This document shows, piece after piece, positions 6,337 through 13,680 of a stretch of 18,143 nt of DNA. The DNA comes from Gammaproteobacteria bacterium. GTDB taxonomy: Bacteria; Pseudomonadota; Gammaproteobacteria; S012-40. Each line of letters begins with the position of its first letter. Position 1 is the first letter of the stretch. Below the pieces are notes generated by a model, which was given only the letters and a program-made list of their open reading frames with translations, was not told the DNA's origin and made no database searches. A program made the position numbers and the translations under genes. The stretch covers positions 1-18,143 of the forward strand of contig JAOTSL010000023.1 of NCBI GenBank assembly GCA_029864945.1, read 5' to 3'.

Positions 6337-6589
6337 CTACGCACTTTAGTTTTAGGCTGTTTTTACGGCCTTGCTTTGCCGCTCTTGTCTCTTTGATTGC
6401 CGCCTTCTTTCGCTTCCTTGCTTGCACTTCCTTAAAGTTATTAGTTTCGATATTGTTTCTGAGTCATATTCGACTCCATCTGCATGATAAATATGGATTT
6501 TATAATAGGCTGGAATATATCTAATTGATGGCATATCAATTGCTATTTACAACTGAAACATATTAAAAGTAAACGATCTGGAGAAAATC
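6337..6589. other. cheR-flgB intergenic region with no confident gene
   Basis: About 253 bases. 6350-6440 is pyrimidine-rich on the plus strand. A short hairpin (GGCTG 6355-6359 with CGGCC 6366-6370, AT-rich loop) lies 18 bases after the cheR stop but has no following T run. The minus strand carries a 60-codon open frame (6534-6352) discussed under findings. The flgB sigma-54 promoter is at 6529-6544. Confidence 0.4.
6529..6544 (+). promoter_or_regulatory. Sigma-54 promoter of flgBCDE
   Basis: TGGCATATCAATTGCT has the invariant GG (6530-6531), ten bases, then GC (6542-6543), and close matches to both TGGCAC and TTGCW. The predicted start site is near 6555, about 35 bases before ATG 6590. This is the best sigma-54 match in the window. 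Confidence 0.8.
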
Positions 6590-6991
6590 ATGAGATTCAA
6601 TTTGGACAAGGCAATGGGTATACATGAAACAGCGCTGTATGTACGTGCAAAACGCAGCGCCATATTGTCTTCAAACCTTGCCAACTCCGATACGCCGAAC
6701 TTTAAGGCACGTGATCTTGATTTTCGCCAGGTGTTGCAAAATGCAGAAGCTAGAAGCAGCGGCGGAAGCATTAGAACCACAAATGCAAAACACATACAAC
6801 CAGGTGGTTATAGTGCAGGATCTGCTGAATTGTTATACAGACAACCATTTCAGGCTTCTATTGATGGAAACACGGTGGATGCCCAAATAGAAAAAGCAAA
6901 ATTTGCCGAGAACTCCATGCAATACCAAAGTAGTTTAAGTTTTTTGTCGGGTAAAATTAAGGCCCTCACATCCGCGATTAAGGGAGAATAA
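6590..6991 (+). CDS. flgB: FlgB, proximal rod protein
   Basis: A 133-residue axial protein of the rod, exported by the flagellar type III system without a cleaved signal peptide. The N-terminal helix LDKAMGIHETALYVRAKRSAILSSNLANSDTPNFKARDLDFRQVL carries the SNLANxDTPxFKA rod signature. The C-terminal helix (MQYQSSLSFLSGKIKALTSAIKGE) is the other half of the coiled core. FlgB forms the proximal rod with FlgC near the export gate and FliE. GGAGA six bases upstream supports the ATG. flgC starts three bases after the stop. Length is as usual for the family. Confidence 0.96.
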   Translation: MRFNLDKAMGIHETALYVRAKRSAILSSNLANSDTPNFKARDLDFRQVLQNAEARSSGGSIRTTNAKHIQPGGYSAGSAELLYRQPFQASIDGNTVDAQIEKAKFAENSMQYQSSLSFLSGKIKALTSAIKGE

Positions 6992-6994
6992 TAA

Positions 6995-7408
6995 ATGTCT
7001 TTATTAGGTGCTTTTGATGTTTCCGGTTCTGCCTTAAGTGCGCAGTCTATTCGATTGAATACCACGTCCAGTAATCTTGCTAATGCAGAAACGGTAAGTA
7101 GCAATAGAGATACAACCTATCGTGCAAGACATCCGGTGTTTTCTGCAGCCATGGATATGTTTAATGATGACCCGGCAACGACTGGTGTAAAGGTAGAAGG
7201 TATTGTTGAAAGTCAGTCAGAGTTACGCATGCGTTATGAGCCTGAGCATCCATTAGCAAATGAAGAAGGGTATATCTTTTTGCCTAATGTGAATGCGATA
7301 GAAGAAATGGCAAATATGATTTCCGCATCGAGATCCTATCAGTATAATGTTGAAGCGATGAATACGACTAAGCAGTTGTTAATGGCAACATTACAGCTAG
7401 GTCGGTAG
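6995..7408 (+). CDS. flgC: FlgC, proximal rod protein
   Basis: A 137-residue rod protein. The N-terminal MSLLGAFDVSGSALSAQSIRLNTTSSNLANAET is the family motif, followed by YRARHPVFSA. The C terminus NAIEEMANMISASRSYQYNVEAMNTTKQLLMATLQLGR matches the end shared by rod and hook proteins. FlgC stacks with FlgB, FlgF and FlgG in the periplasmic rod. GGGAG at the end of flgB serves as its ribosome site, so the two genes are translationally linked. The next gene, flgD, follows after a gap of 176 bases, unusually wide within this operon. Confidence 0.97.
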   Translation: MSLLGAFDVSGSALSAQSIRLNTTSSNLANAETVSSNRDTTYRARHPVFSAAMDMFNDDPATTGVKVEGIVESQSELRMRYEPEHPLANEEGYIFLPNVNAIEEMANMISASRSYQYNVEAMNTTKQLLMATLQLGR

Positions 7409-7584
7409 TAACTAATCAGTGCATTTATTTTTTTGCGATGAAATAAAATATATACGCCCTGAGTAGCTGTCAAAGAGAGCGTGTTGTGCCGAAATAAATG
7501 AGCATGTAGAAATAGAAATAATATATTTAAAGACTAATTTAAAGACTAATTTAAAGACAAGCAATATCGTCCGGAGGACATGTT
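7409..7584. other. flgC-flgD gap with weak sigma-28-like element
   Basis: A 176-base gap. TCAAAG (7470-7475) and GCCGAAAT (7488-7495) faintly resemble a sigma-28 promoter, but the match is partial. A triple 12-base repeat lies at 7525-7560. No sigma-54 GG-N10-GC pair and no good terminator is seen, so flgD is probably read through from flgB. Confidence 0.35.
7525..7560. repeat. Triple 12-base tandem repeat upstream of flgD
   Basis: ATTTAAAGACTA occurs at 7525-7536 and 7537-7548, with a third copy differing at one base at 7549-7560. It ends 12 bases before the GGAGG site of flgD and would lie in the leader of flgD or in the inter-gene mRNA. Confidence 0.7.
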
Positions 7585-8277
7585 ATGGCTGATCCTATTA
7601 ATAACTCAAATCCATTAATTGATCAACTTGGTATCCAGAATAAAACAAAGGATACGAATAAAGATGCAAATAGTTTAGCGCAAGAGGATTTTCTAAAATT
7701 GATGGTGGCTCAGATGGCGCACCAGGATCCTTTGAAGCCGCAGGAAAACGGTGAGTTCCTCGGGCAAATGGCGCAATTTAGTACTGTTCAGGGTTTGCAG
7801 GACATGCAGAAAACACTGGATAGTTTAAGTAACTCGATGGTTTCCAACCAAGCTTTGCAGGCATCGAGTATGGTTGGTCGTTTTGTACGTGTACCTGGAG
7901 ATGAAGCCTTTTTACCCGAGGGTGAAGGTAATCGCTTTTTTGGTGCGGTTGAGCTGGAACAATCAACATCTAACGTTAAGTTTGAAGTGCTTTCTAAGTC
8001 GGGTGAAGTTTTGAAAACTGTTGGTATGGGTGAACAAAAAGAAGGTGTGGTGCAGTTCGCTTGGGATGGCACAAATAACAAGGGCGAAATGATGGAAGCA
8101 GGGAGCTATAAAATCCGCGCTAGCGCCATTATAGACGGACAATCCACTTCGCTTGATACCATGATGATAGCGCCGGTAGAAAGCGTAACCCTGGGTCGAA
8201 ATGGGCAGCAAATGAAATTGAATGTGTCCGGTATTGGTGAGCGTACTATGAGTCAGGTCAGAGAGATTCTCTCTTGA
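7585..8277 (+). CDS. flgD: FlgD, hook cap (hook assembly scaffold)
   Basis: A 230-residue protein, normal length for FlgD. After a short Asn-rich leader, the export and cap region contains the family signature LAQEDFLKLMVAQMAHQDPLKPQENGEFLGQMAQFSTVQGLQDM, about residues 31-74. The C-terminal half (VGRFVRVPG, then VKFEVLSKSGEVLKTVGMGEQKEGVVQFAWDGTNNKGEMMEAGSYKIRASA) is the Ig/tudor-like pair of domains in the cap. FlgD sits at the tip of the growing hook, helps FlgE subunits assemble, and is discarded when the hook is complete. GGAGG nine bases upstream supports ATG 7585; an out-of-frame ATG at 7580 precedes it. flgE follows after 110 bases. Confidence 0.97.
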   Translation: MADPINNSNPLIDQLGIQNKTKDTNKDANSLAQEDFLKLMVAQMAHQDPLKPQENGEFLGQMAQFSTVQGLQDMQKTLDSLSNSMVSNQALQASSMVGRFVRVPGDEAFLPEGEGNRFFGAVELEQSTSNVKFEVLSKSGEVLKTVGMGEQKEGVVQFAWDGTNNKGEMMEAGSYKIRASAIIDGQSTSLDTMMIAPVESVTLGRNGQQMKLNVSGIGERTMSQVREILS

Positions 8278-8321
8278 CGTGAAATTATTTAGATAATTAT
8301 TTTTAACAAAAGAACATTACC

Positions 8322-8339
8322 CTAATGCTATTACATTAG
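8322..8339. repeat. Small inverted repeat between flgD and flgE
   Basis: CTAATG (8322-8327) and CATTAG (8334-8339) are exact inverted copies with a six-base loop. The stem is AT-rich and the following bases are TTTAATT, so it is at most a weak terminator or processing hairpin. No sigma-54 site is seen before flgE, so read-through from flgD is expected. Confidence 0.4.
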
Positions 8340-8387
8340 TTTAATTAAAAAGTATTTTGCTGTCTCGTTATAAAAAGGAGTAGAGCT

Positions 8388-9806
8388 ATGCCGTTTAGAA
8401 TCGCATTGAGTGGATTACATTCATCAGCAACGGATTTAAAAGTAACCGGGAATAATATTGCCAATGCGGCAACGACAGGGTTTAAACAATCCAGAGCAGA
8501 GTTTGTCGATGTTTACGCATCTGCTTACGGTGGAATTTCAGCAGTGACTAATGGTAGTGGTGTTCGAACGTCGAATATACGCCAACTATTCTCGCAGGGT
8601 AATATTGAGTACACCGATAACAGTACTGATATAGCGATTACCGGACAGGGTTTTTTTATTGTTAATGACGATAAAGGGCGTTATTTGTCACGTAACGGAA
8701 CCTTCGGTTTAAATCGTGATGGTGATGTTGTCAATTCTACAGGGCAAAAACTTCAAGTATTTCCTCCGGTAGTAACTGGTGCCGGCGGCGCTAGTAATAC
8801 ATTATTTAATACAGGTTCCTTACAGTCGGTAACGCTAAGTAATACAATTGGAGCGCCTATCGCGACAACATCGGTAGACGTTAACGTAAACTTGGATGGT
8901 AATATTACGAACGCGGATTATATTCCGTTAGGAACTGCTGGTGCTTATTATGAGCATGGTACAGGGGTAACTCCCTTTGATCCTAATGACCCAACAACAT
9001 TTCATCACGTAACGGCAACGACAGTTTATGATTCACTGGGTGGGGACCATACAGCACAATTATATTATCGAAAAATAAGTAATCCGGATCCTCTTCCTGC
9101 TCCAGGGGTAGACCCGATTGTAAATGACTTGTGGCAGGTAGTAACTTACATCGATGGTCAGGAAGTGCCGCCGACTAACAATGGATTACCACCACCAGCA
9201 GTAGTGCCGCCAGCTGTTTCAGTGGCAGGAACGGCTGGTAATGCAGCTCTTTTACAGTTCAATAATGATGGGACATTGCTTGATACAAGCACTGTTGGTG
9301 ATCCTGCTTCAGTTTCAAAGTCGGTAGTGTACGATCTTTTTCGGCCTTCAACAGGTGCCGCCGATGTTCAGATTACAATAGACTTTGGAGCGACTACTCA
9401 ATATGGGGATGATTTTGCGGTAAATGAATTATCGCAGGATGGTTTTACAACTGGCCGGTTAACCGGGTTCGATGTTGCGAAAAATGGTGTTGTATTTGCC
9501 CGATATACAAATGGTAATGCAGAAGTGTTAGGTATGGTTGCATTAGCGAATGTACCAAACCCCCAAGGACTAAATCAAAAAGGCGATTCACTTTGGAGTG
9601 AGTCATTTGATGCCGGTGATACGGTACTTGGGCAACCGGGTACGGCAAGTCTTGGCCTTCTTCAGTCCGGTGCGCTGGAGGCATCCACAGTAGAAATTGC
9701 CGATCAATTGGTAAATATGATAATTTCGCAACGAAATTATCAGGCAAATGCGCAGGTAATTAGTACAGCAGACCAATTAACACAAACATTGTTGAATATT
9801 CGATAA
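8388..9806 (+). CDS. flgE: FlgE, flagellar hook protein
   Basis: A 472-residue hook subunit, longer than the Salmonella form and close to the Pseudomonas one. The N-terminal helix MPFRIALSGLHSSATDLKVTGNNIANAATTGFK and the C-terminal VEIADQLVNMIISQRNYQANAQVISTADQLTQTLLNIR form the D0 core. The middle holds surface-exposed beta domains, including the D2-type segment with FHHVTATTVYDSLGGDHTAQLYYRK. A proline-rich patch at residues 261-275 (VPPT, LPPPAVVPPAV) is unusual and probably lies in an exposed loop. FlgE polymerises under the FlgD cap to make the bent hook. AAGGAG eight bases upstream supports the start. A rho-independent terminator follows at 9845-9877, closing the flgBCDE unit. Confidence 0.97.
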   Translation: MPFRIALSGLHSSATDLKVTGNNIANAATTGFKQSRAEFVDVYASAYGGISAVTNGSGVRTSNIRQLFSQGNIEYTDNSTDIAITGQGFFIVNDDKGRYLSRNGTFGLNRDGDVVNSTGQKLQVFPPVVTGAGGASNTLFNTGSLQSVTLSNTIGAPIATTSVDVNVNLDGNITNADYIPLGTAGAYYEHGTGVTPFDPNDPTTFHHVTATTVYDSLGGDHTAQLYYRKISNPDPLPAPGVDPIVNDLWQVVTYIDGQEVPPTNNGLPPPAVVPPAVSVAGTAGNAALLQFNNDGTLLDTSTVGDPASVSKSVVYDLFRPSTGAADVQITIDFGATTQYGDDFAVNELSQDGFTTGRLTGFDVAKNGVVFARYTNGNAEVLGMVALANVPNPQGLNQKGDSLWSESFDAGDTVLGQPGTASLGLLQSGALEASTVEIADQLVNMIISQRNYQANAQVISTADQLTQTLLNIR

Positions 9807-9844
9807 TTTTTTAAGCACTTTTTCAATATTATTTTATATTTTAT

Positions 9845-9877
9845 AAAAAACCGGCCTATTTAAGGTTCGGTTTTTTT
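9845..9877 (+). terminator. Rho-independent terminator after flgE
   Basis: AAAAAACCGGCCT pairs with AGGTTCGGTTTTTT through nine outer and three inner base pairs around a small internal mismatch, with an ATTTA loop, and ends in seven T. It lies 39 bases after the flgE stop and separates flgBCDE from flgF. Confidence 0.75.
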
Positions 9878-9911
9878 ATTTCCTATCTATTTCCCCCGTT
9901 TTTTTCTCTTT

Positions 9912-9928
9912 AGGCCTACCTCTTGCAA
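9912..9928 (+). promoter_or_regulatory. Sigma-54 promoter of flgF
   Basis: AGGCCTACCTCTTGCAA has GG (9913-9914), ten bases, then GC (9925-9926). The -12 half TTGCA is exact; the -24 half is AGGCCT rather than TGGCAC. The predicted start is near 9938, 30 bases before ATG 9968, and it lies directly after a terminator, which supports a new transcription unit. Confidence 0.6.
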
Positions 9929-9967
9929 TTCCTTATTTTGTGAATCAAATTAATTAAGGAATCGATC

Positions 9968-10708
9968 ATGGATCGGATGCTTTACATCGGAATGTCGGGT
10001 GCGAAAGAAGTTATGATTTCGCAGGGGATGAACAGTAATAATTTAGCTAACGTTAGTACAACGGGTTTTCGCGAAGATTTAGCGCAACAGCGAAGTATGT
10101 CGGTCTTTGGGCCGGGGCTTCCAACCCGTGCATTTGCTATGACGGAAAAACCCGGAATTAATTTTGAACCTGGTCCTGTAGAAAGTACAGGTCGCCCGTT
10201 AGATATGTCGATTCAACAAGACGGTTTTTTTGCTGTTCAGGCAAAAGATGGAACAGAGGCCTATACGCGCGCCGGTGATTTTAGAACAACTCCACAGGGC
10301 TTACTTGTTACCGGAAGTGGATTACCAGTGATGGGAAATGCCGGTCCGATTAGTATTCCACCCTATGAGACACTAACGATTGGTGCTGATGGCACTATAA
10401 CGATTAGACCTGTTGGTCAGGCCGCTGCACAGTTAGCTCAGATTGATCGAGTCAGGTTAGTTAACCCAAATATATCTGACTTAGAAAAAGGCCGTGATGG
10501 ACTTTTTAGACAAAAGAATAATCAGCCAGCTTTGGCGAATGCGGATGTAAAAATAATGCCCGGCACGCTTGAGCGAAGTAATGTGAGTGTTGTTGAAGCA
10601 ATGGCAAAAATGATTTCGCTCACTCGAAGTTTTGATATGCAGGTTAAAGTGATGAGTACGGCGGAAGAGGTAGATAAGTCCACCGATGCATTAATGAAAA
10701 TGAGTTAA
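9968..10708 (+). CDS. flgF: FlgF, proximal rod protein
   Basis: A 246-residue rod protein. It opens with MDRMLYIGMSGAKEVMISQGMNSNNLANVSTTGFRED, the FlgF form of the axial motif. A central domain includes GRPLDMSIQQDGFFAVQ and YTRAGDFRTTPQGLLVTGSGLPVMG, shared with FlgG and FlgE. The C terminus ERSNVSVVEAMAKMISLTRSFDMQVKVMSTAEEVDKSTDALMKMS is the second core helix. FlgF is the short proximal rod segment between FlgC and FlgG. AAGGAA eight bases upstream supports the ATG. A 165-base gap with a likely promoter separates it from flgG, which is wider than in many relatives. Confidence 0.96.
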   Translation: MDRMLYIGMSGAKEVMISQGMNSNNLANVSTTGFREDLAQQRSMSVFGPGLPTRAFAMTEKPGINFEPGPVESTGRPLDMSIQQDGFFAVQAKDGTEAYTRAGDFRTTPQGLLVTGSGLPVMGNAGPISIPPYETLTIGADGTITIRPVGQAAAQLAQIDRVRLVNPNISDLEKGRDGLFRQKNNQPALANADVKIMPGTLERSNVSVVEAMAKMISLTRSFDMQVKVMSTAEEVDKSTDALMKMS

Positions 10709-10783
10709 GTAACAACTTAGTGTATTCATCTTTTATTCAGAAAGTTTAAATACGTTGGTAAGTAGAAATAAGGTTTTTGGATT

Positions 10784-10800
10784 TGGTATAGATGTTGCCG
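10784..10800 (+). promoter_or_regulatory. Sigma-54-like promoter of flgG
   Basis: TGGTATAGATGTTGCC has GG (10785-10786), ten bases, then GC (10797-10798). The -12 half TTGC is exact and the -24 half TGGTAT is close to TGGCAC. The predicted start near 10810 would leave a leader of about 64 bases before ATG 10874. It is a single-site match in a non-coding gap and needs experimental support. Confidence 0.5.
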
Positions 10801-10873
10801 TTTCAAATTAAAAGATATTTAATTTAACAAAACGTTTTACAGAAAAACACAAAATAAAGAGATCGAGGTATTT

Positions 10874-11659
10874 ATGGATCGCGCATTATGGATTTCAAAA
10901 ACAGGTCTGGAAACACAGCAGACACGTATGGCTGTTATTTCCAATAACCTTGCGAACGTTAGCACAAATGGTTTTAAACGTGGCCGGGGGATATTTCAGG
11001 ATTTAATTTATCAGAATATACGTCAGCCTGGTGGTAAAACCAGTGAGGACACCAATCTACCATCGGGTTTAATGTTGGGTAGTGGTGTGCGCACAGTTGC
11101 AACAGAAAAACTGCATAGTCAGGGAAATTTTATACAAACAGAAAATAGCTTCGATGTCGCGATTGAAGGCAAAGGTTTTTTGCAAATTCAAATGCCCGGT
11201 GGCGATATTGGTTATACACGTGATGGTTCATTTAGGCTGGATTCTCAGGGGCAACTGGTTACGGCAAGTGGTTACGCGGTAGAGCCGGCAATTTCTATCC
11301 CGCAAAATGCGTTATCTGTTTCTATTGCAGCTGATGGCGCGGTTACTGTCGCCTTACCGGGGCAGGTCACAGCAAATCAGGTGGGTAATCTTGAACTTGC
11401 TGATTTTGTTAACCCTACAGGATTACAACCGGTTGGTGGGAACTTGTTTATCGAATCGCCTGCAAGCGGTAATCCACAGGTAGGCACACCGGGATTAAAT
11501 GGACGAGGGTCGTTGATTCAGGGTTCGCTTGAAAGTTCTAACGTCAATGTAGTGGAAGAGCTAGTGAATATGATCGAAACTCAACGAGCATATGAGATGA
11601 ACTCAAAAGCAGTATCAGCGGTAGATGGAATGCTGAGAAACTTAAGCCAAACGTTGTAA
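10874..11659 (+). CDS. flgG: FlgG, distal rod protein
   Basis: A 261-residue distal rod protein, the family's normal length. The N terminus MDRALWISKTGLETQQTRMAVISNNLANVSTNGFKRGRGIFQDL is the FlgG signature. The centre holds the rod-length region with QGNFIQTENSFDVAIEGKGFLQIQ and YTRDGSFRLDSQGQLVTASGY. The C terminus SSNVNVVEELVNMIETQRAYEMNSKAVSAVDGMLRNLSQ is diagnostic. FlgG forms the rigid drive shaft that crosses the P and L rings encoded by the next two genes. GAGG upstream supports ATG 10874. flgH begins seven bases after the stop. Confidence 0.97.
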   Translation: MDRALWISKTGLETQQTRMAVISNNLANVSTNGFKRGRGIFQDLIYQNIRQPGGKTSEDTNLPSGLMLGSGVRTVATEKLHSQGNFIQTENSFDVAIEGKGFLQIQMPGGDIGYTRDGSFRLDSQGQLVTASGYAVEPAISIPQNALSVSIAADGAVTVALPGQVTANQVGNLELADFVNPTGLQPVGGNLFIESPASGNPQVGTPGLNGRGSLIQGSLESSNVNVVEELVNMIETQRAYEMNSKAVSAVDGMLRNLSQTL

Positions 11660-11666
11660 TATCATT

Positions 11667-12335
11667 ATGAAAATTTTATTTATTATAGTATCGATGTTAT
11701 TAACTGCCTGTGCGGCAAACAAACCGCAGCCAGTATCGCCGGATTTTGTACCAGTTAGGCCAATTATATCAACGCCGCCACCCATCGAAAATGGTGGGAT
11801 ATATCAGAATGGATATGGCGTTTCATTTTTCTCTGATGTATCAGCGAAAAGGGTGGGTGACATTATAACGGTCGTACTGAGTGAAAATACGAATGCGAGA
11901 AAAAGTGCGAGCACGAACACTGGAAAGGATAGCCAGATTGATATGGCAACACCTACGCTTTTAGGTGGACCGGTGAGCGCAGCGGGCATTAATTTCTTAG
12001 CTAATTCACTTGATGCTTCAAGATCGTTTTCAGGTTCTGGTGATTCCAGTCAGAGCAACAGTTTGAATGGGCGAATAACGGTTACCGTTTCAGATGTTTT
12101 ACCTAATGGACATCTTATTGTTCAGGGTGAAAAACGTATGTCACTTAATCAGGGAAACGAACATATTCGTTTTTCAGGAATAGTGAGACCGGCTGACATT
12201 AGAAGTGATAATACAGTCGTATCAACCAGTGTTGCGAATGCGCAGATTATTTACGGTGGAACGGGGATGCTGGCGCAAGCGAATACACAGGGTTGGTTTA
12301 CACAGTTTCTTAGCAGTGAATGGTGGCCTTTTTAG
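11667..12335 (+). CDS. flgH: FlgH, L-ring lipoprotein
   Basis: A 222-residue outer-membrane lipoprotein. MKILFIIVSMLLTAC is a lipoprotein signal with lipobox LTAC, so C15 should be lipidated after cleavage. Family motifs include GYGVSFFSDVSAKRVGDIITVVLSENTNARKSA, RITVTVSDVLPNGHLIVQGEKRMSLNQGNEHIRFSGIVRPADI, and the end ANTQGWFTQFLSSEWWPF. FlgH forms the L ring, a bushing for the rod in the outer membrane. No good ribosome site precedes ATG 11667; translation is probably coupled to flgG, whose stop is seven bases upstream. A PPP tract lies at residues 37-39. Confidence 0.96.
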   Translation: MKILFIIVSMLLTACAANKPQPVSPDFVPVRPIISTPPPIENGGIYQNGYGVSFFSDVSAKRVGDIITVVLSENTNARKSASTNTGKDSQIDMATPTLLGGPVSAAGINFLANSLDASRSFSGSGDSSQSNSLNGRITVTVSDVLPNGHLIVQGEKRMSLNQGNEHIRFSGIVRPADIRSDNTVVSTSVANAQIIYGGTGMLAQANTQGWFTQFLSSEWWPF

Positions 12336-12371
12336 TCCGTACATTCACACCACAGGAAAAGAGTATTGTCT

Positions 12372-13481
12372 ATGAACTATTTGAAAACGTATCGAACCAG
12401 TGTGCTTATTTCACTGCTAATGATGACAAATGTTGTTTATGCTGAGCGTGTTAAAGACTTGTCAGATATTGCAGGTGTAAGAAGCAATCAATTGGTCGGT
12501 TATGGTTTGGTTGTTGGTCTGGATGGTTCGGGTGATCAGACTGCGCAAACGCCTTTTACTGTGCAAAGTATGCGCAGCATGTTAGCGCAGTTCGGCATAA
12601 CTCTGCCGGCCAATGCGACACCGCAACTAAAAAATGTTGCTGCAGTGACTGTTCAGGCAACATTGCCAGCATTTTCAAAACCTGGGCATAAAATTGATGT
12701 AACAGTTTCTTCAATAGGTAATGCAAAAAGTCTGCGCGGAGGAAGCTTGATAATGACGCCATTAAAAGGCGCTGACGGTAATATTTATGCCATTGCACAG
12801 GGTAATCTTGTCGTGAGTGGTTTTGGGGCCGCCAAGGATGGATCAAGCGTAACCGTGAACATCCCCAGTACTGGCCGAATTCCAAACGGTGGGATGGTTG
12901 AGCGAGGTGTGAAAACTAGCTTTAATATGGGTAATCATTTAATACTAAATTTACACTCTGCGGACTTCACAACAGCTAGTCGATTGGCTGAAGCAATTAA
13001 TACAAAACTGGGTGAAGGAACCGCATCGCCTATGGATGGTTCTTCTGTACAGGTTGTCGCACCAAGAGACCCATCACAGCGTGTCTCGTTTATGTCTATT
13101 ATTGAAAATATTGAATTGCAACCGGGCCAGACATCAGCCAAAGTAATTATTAACTCAAGAACAGGCACAGTTGTTATCGGTAGTCACGTCTCGGTGGGCC
13201 CATCGGCAGTATCACATGGTAATTTAACGGTTAGAATTAAAGCTGGTGCTAATGTGGCACAACCAAATGCATTGGCTCAAGGTGACACTGTTGTTGTTCC
13301 AAATATTGATATACAAATAGAAGAAGCAAATAACAGAATGTTTCTATTTAACCCAGGTGTTTCGCTGGATGAAATTGTAAGAGCGGTTAACGAGGTAGGT
13401 GCTGCACCGGGTGATCTTGTTGCCATACTTGAGGCATTAAAAGAAGCAGGCTCGTTAAATGCTGAATTGATTGTAATATAA
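12372..13481 (+). CDS. flgI: FlgI, P-ring protein
   Basis: About 369 residues from ATG 12372. A cleavable signal peptide ends at VVYA (residue 24), and the mature protein starts ERVKDLSDIAGVRSNQLVGYGLVVGLDGSGDQT, the family's hallmark. Further conserved parts are NVAAVTVQATLPAFSKPGHKIDVTVSSIGNAKSLRGGSLIMTPL, IPNGGMVERG, INSRTGTVVIGSHVSVGPSAVSHGNLTVRI, and the end VRAVNEVGAAPGDLVAILEALKEAGSLNAELIVI. FlgI forms the periplasmic P ring, assembled with help from FlgA. A TTG at 12366 is in frame and better spaced from AGGA (12354-12357), but ATG 12372 gives the normal signal peptide, with AAGAG as a weaker site. A long hairpin follows the stop. Confidence 0.96.
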   Translation: MNYLKTYRTSVLISLLMMTNVVYAERVKDLSDIAGVRSNQLVGYGLVVGLDGSGDQTAQTPFTVQSMRSMLAQFGITLPANATPQLKNVAAVTVQATLPAFSKPGHKIDVTVSSIGNAKSLRGGSLIMTPLKGADGNIYAIAQGNLVVSGFGAAKDGSSVTVNIPSTGRIPNGGMVERGVKTSFNMGNHLILNLHSADFTTASRLAEAINTKLGEGTASPMDGSSVQVVAPRDPSQRVSFMSIIENIELQPGQTSAKVIINSRTGTVVIGSHVSVGPSAVSHGNLTVRIKAGANVAQPNALAQGDTVVVPNIDIQIEEANNRMFLFNPGVSLDEIVRAVNEVGAAPGDLVAILEALKEAGSLNAELIVI

Positions 13482-13522
13482 TATTTAATTTGGTTTTTCG
13501 TATTTAAAAAATAGATAAAAAT

Positions 13523-13569
13523 AGATAAAAAGAGGTCATTACTTATTTGTTTTGATCTCTTTTTTATCT
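13523..13569 (+). terminator. Long hairpin terminator after flgI
   Basis: AGATAAAAAGAG (from 13523) pairs with CTCTTTTTTATCT (to 13569), and the inner GTCA pairs with TGAT through a wobble. The stem is about 15 base pairs with one bulged base and a 14-base loop, and its right arm carries six T. It lies about 42 bases after the flgI stop. The arm partly repeats the neighbouring ATAGATAAAA unit at 13511-13530. The low G+C makes it less certain than the other two terminators. Confidence 0.55.
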
Positions 13570-13626
13570 TCCCCTTCATGAATTTTCAAAAGCCTAAATA
13601 AGATAAATGCGCGGGATAGTCACAAG

Positions 13627-13643
13627 TGGCATGCATATTGAAG
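13627..13643 (+). promoter_or_regulatory. Degenerate sigma-54-like site before flgJ
   Basis: TGGCATGCATATTGAAG has a near-perfect -24 half (TGGCATG) and correct spacing, but the -12 half reads TTGA instead of TTGC. The usual invariant C is replaced by A at 13641. It follows the hairpin after flgI and precedes ATG 13681. An inverted repeat (TGAAGT 13639-13644, ACTTCA 13656-13661) overlaps it. Confidence 0.35.
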
Positions 13644-13680
13644 TTACCCCTATATACTTCAATAAATATGTGAGCTAGTT

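Noticed and set aside
8274..8310. Sigma-70 promoter TTGACG at the end of flgD for flgE
   Set aside because: The nearest TATAAT-like hexamer (GATAAT) is only 12 bases away, too close.
9445..9747. 100-codon minus-strand frame opposite flgE
   Set aside because: It lies opposite the conserved C-terminal core of flgE and shows no family features.
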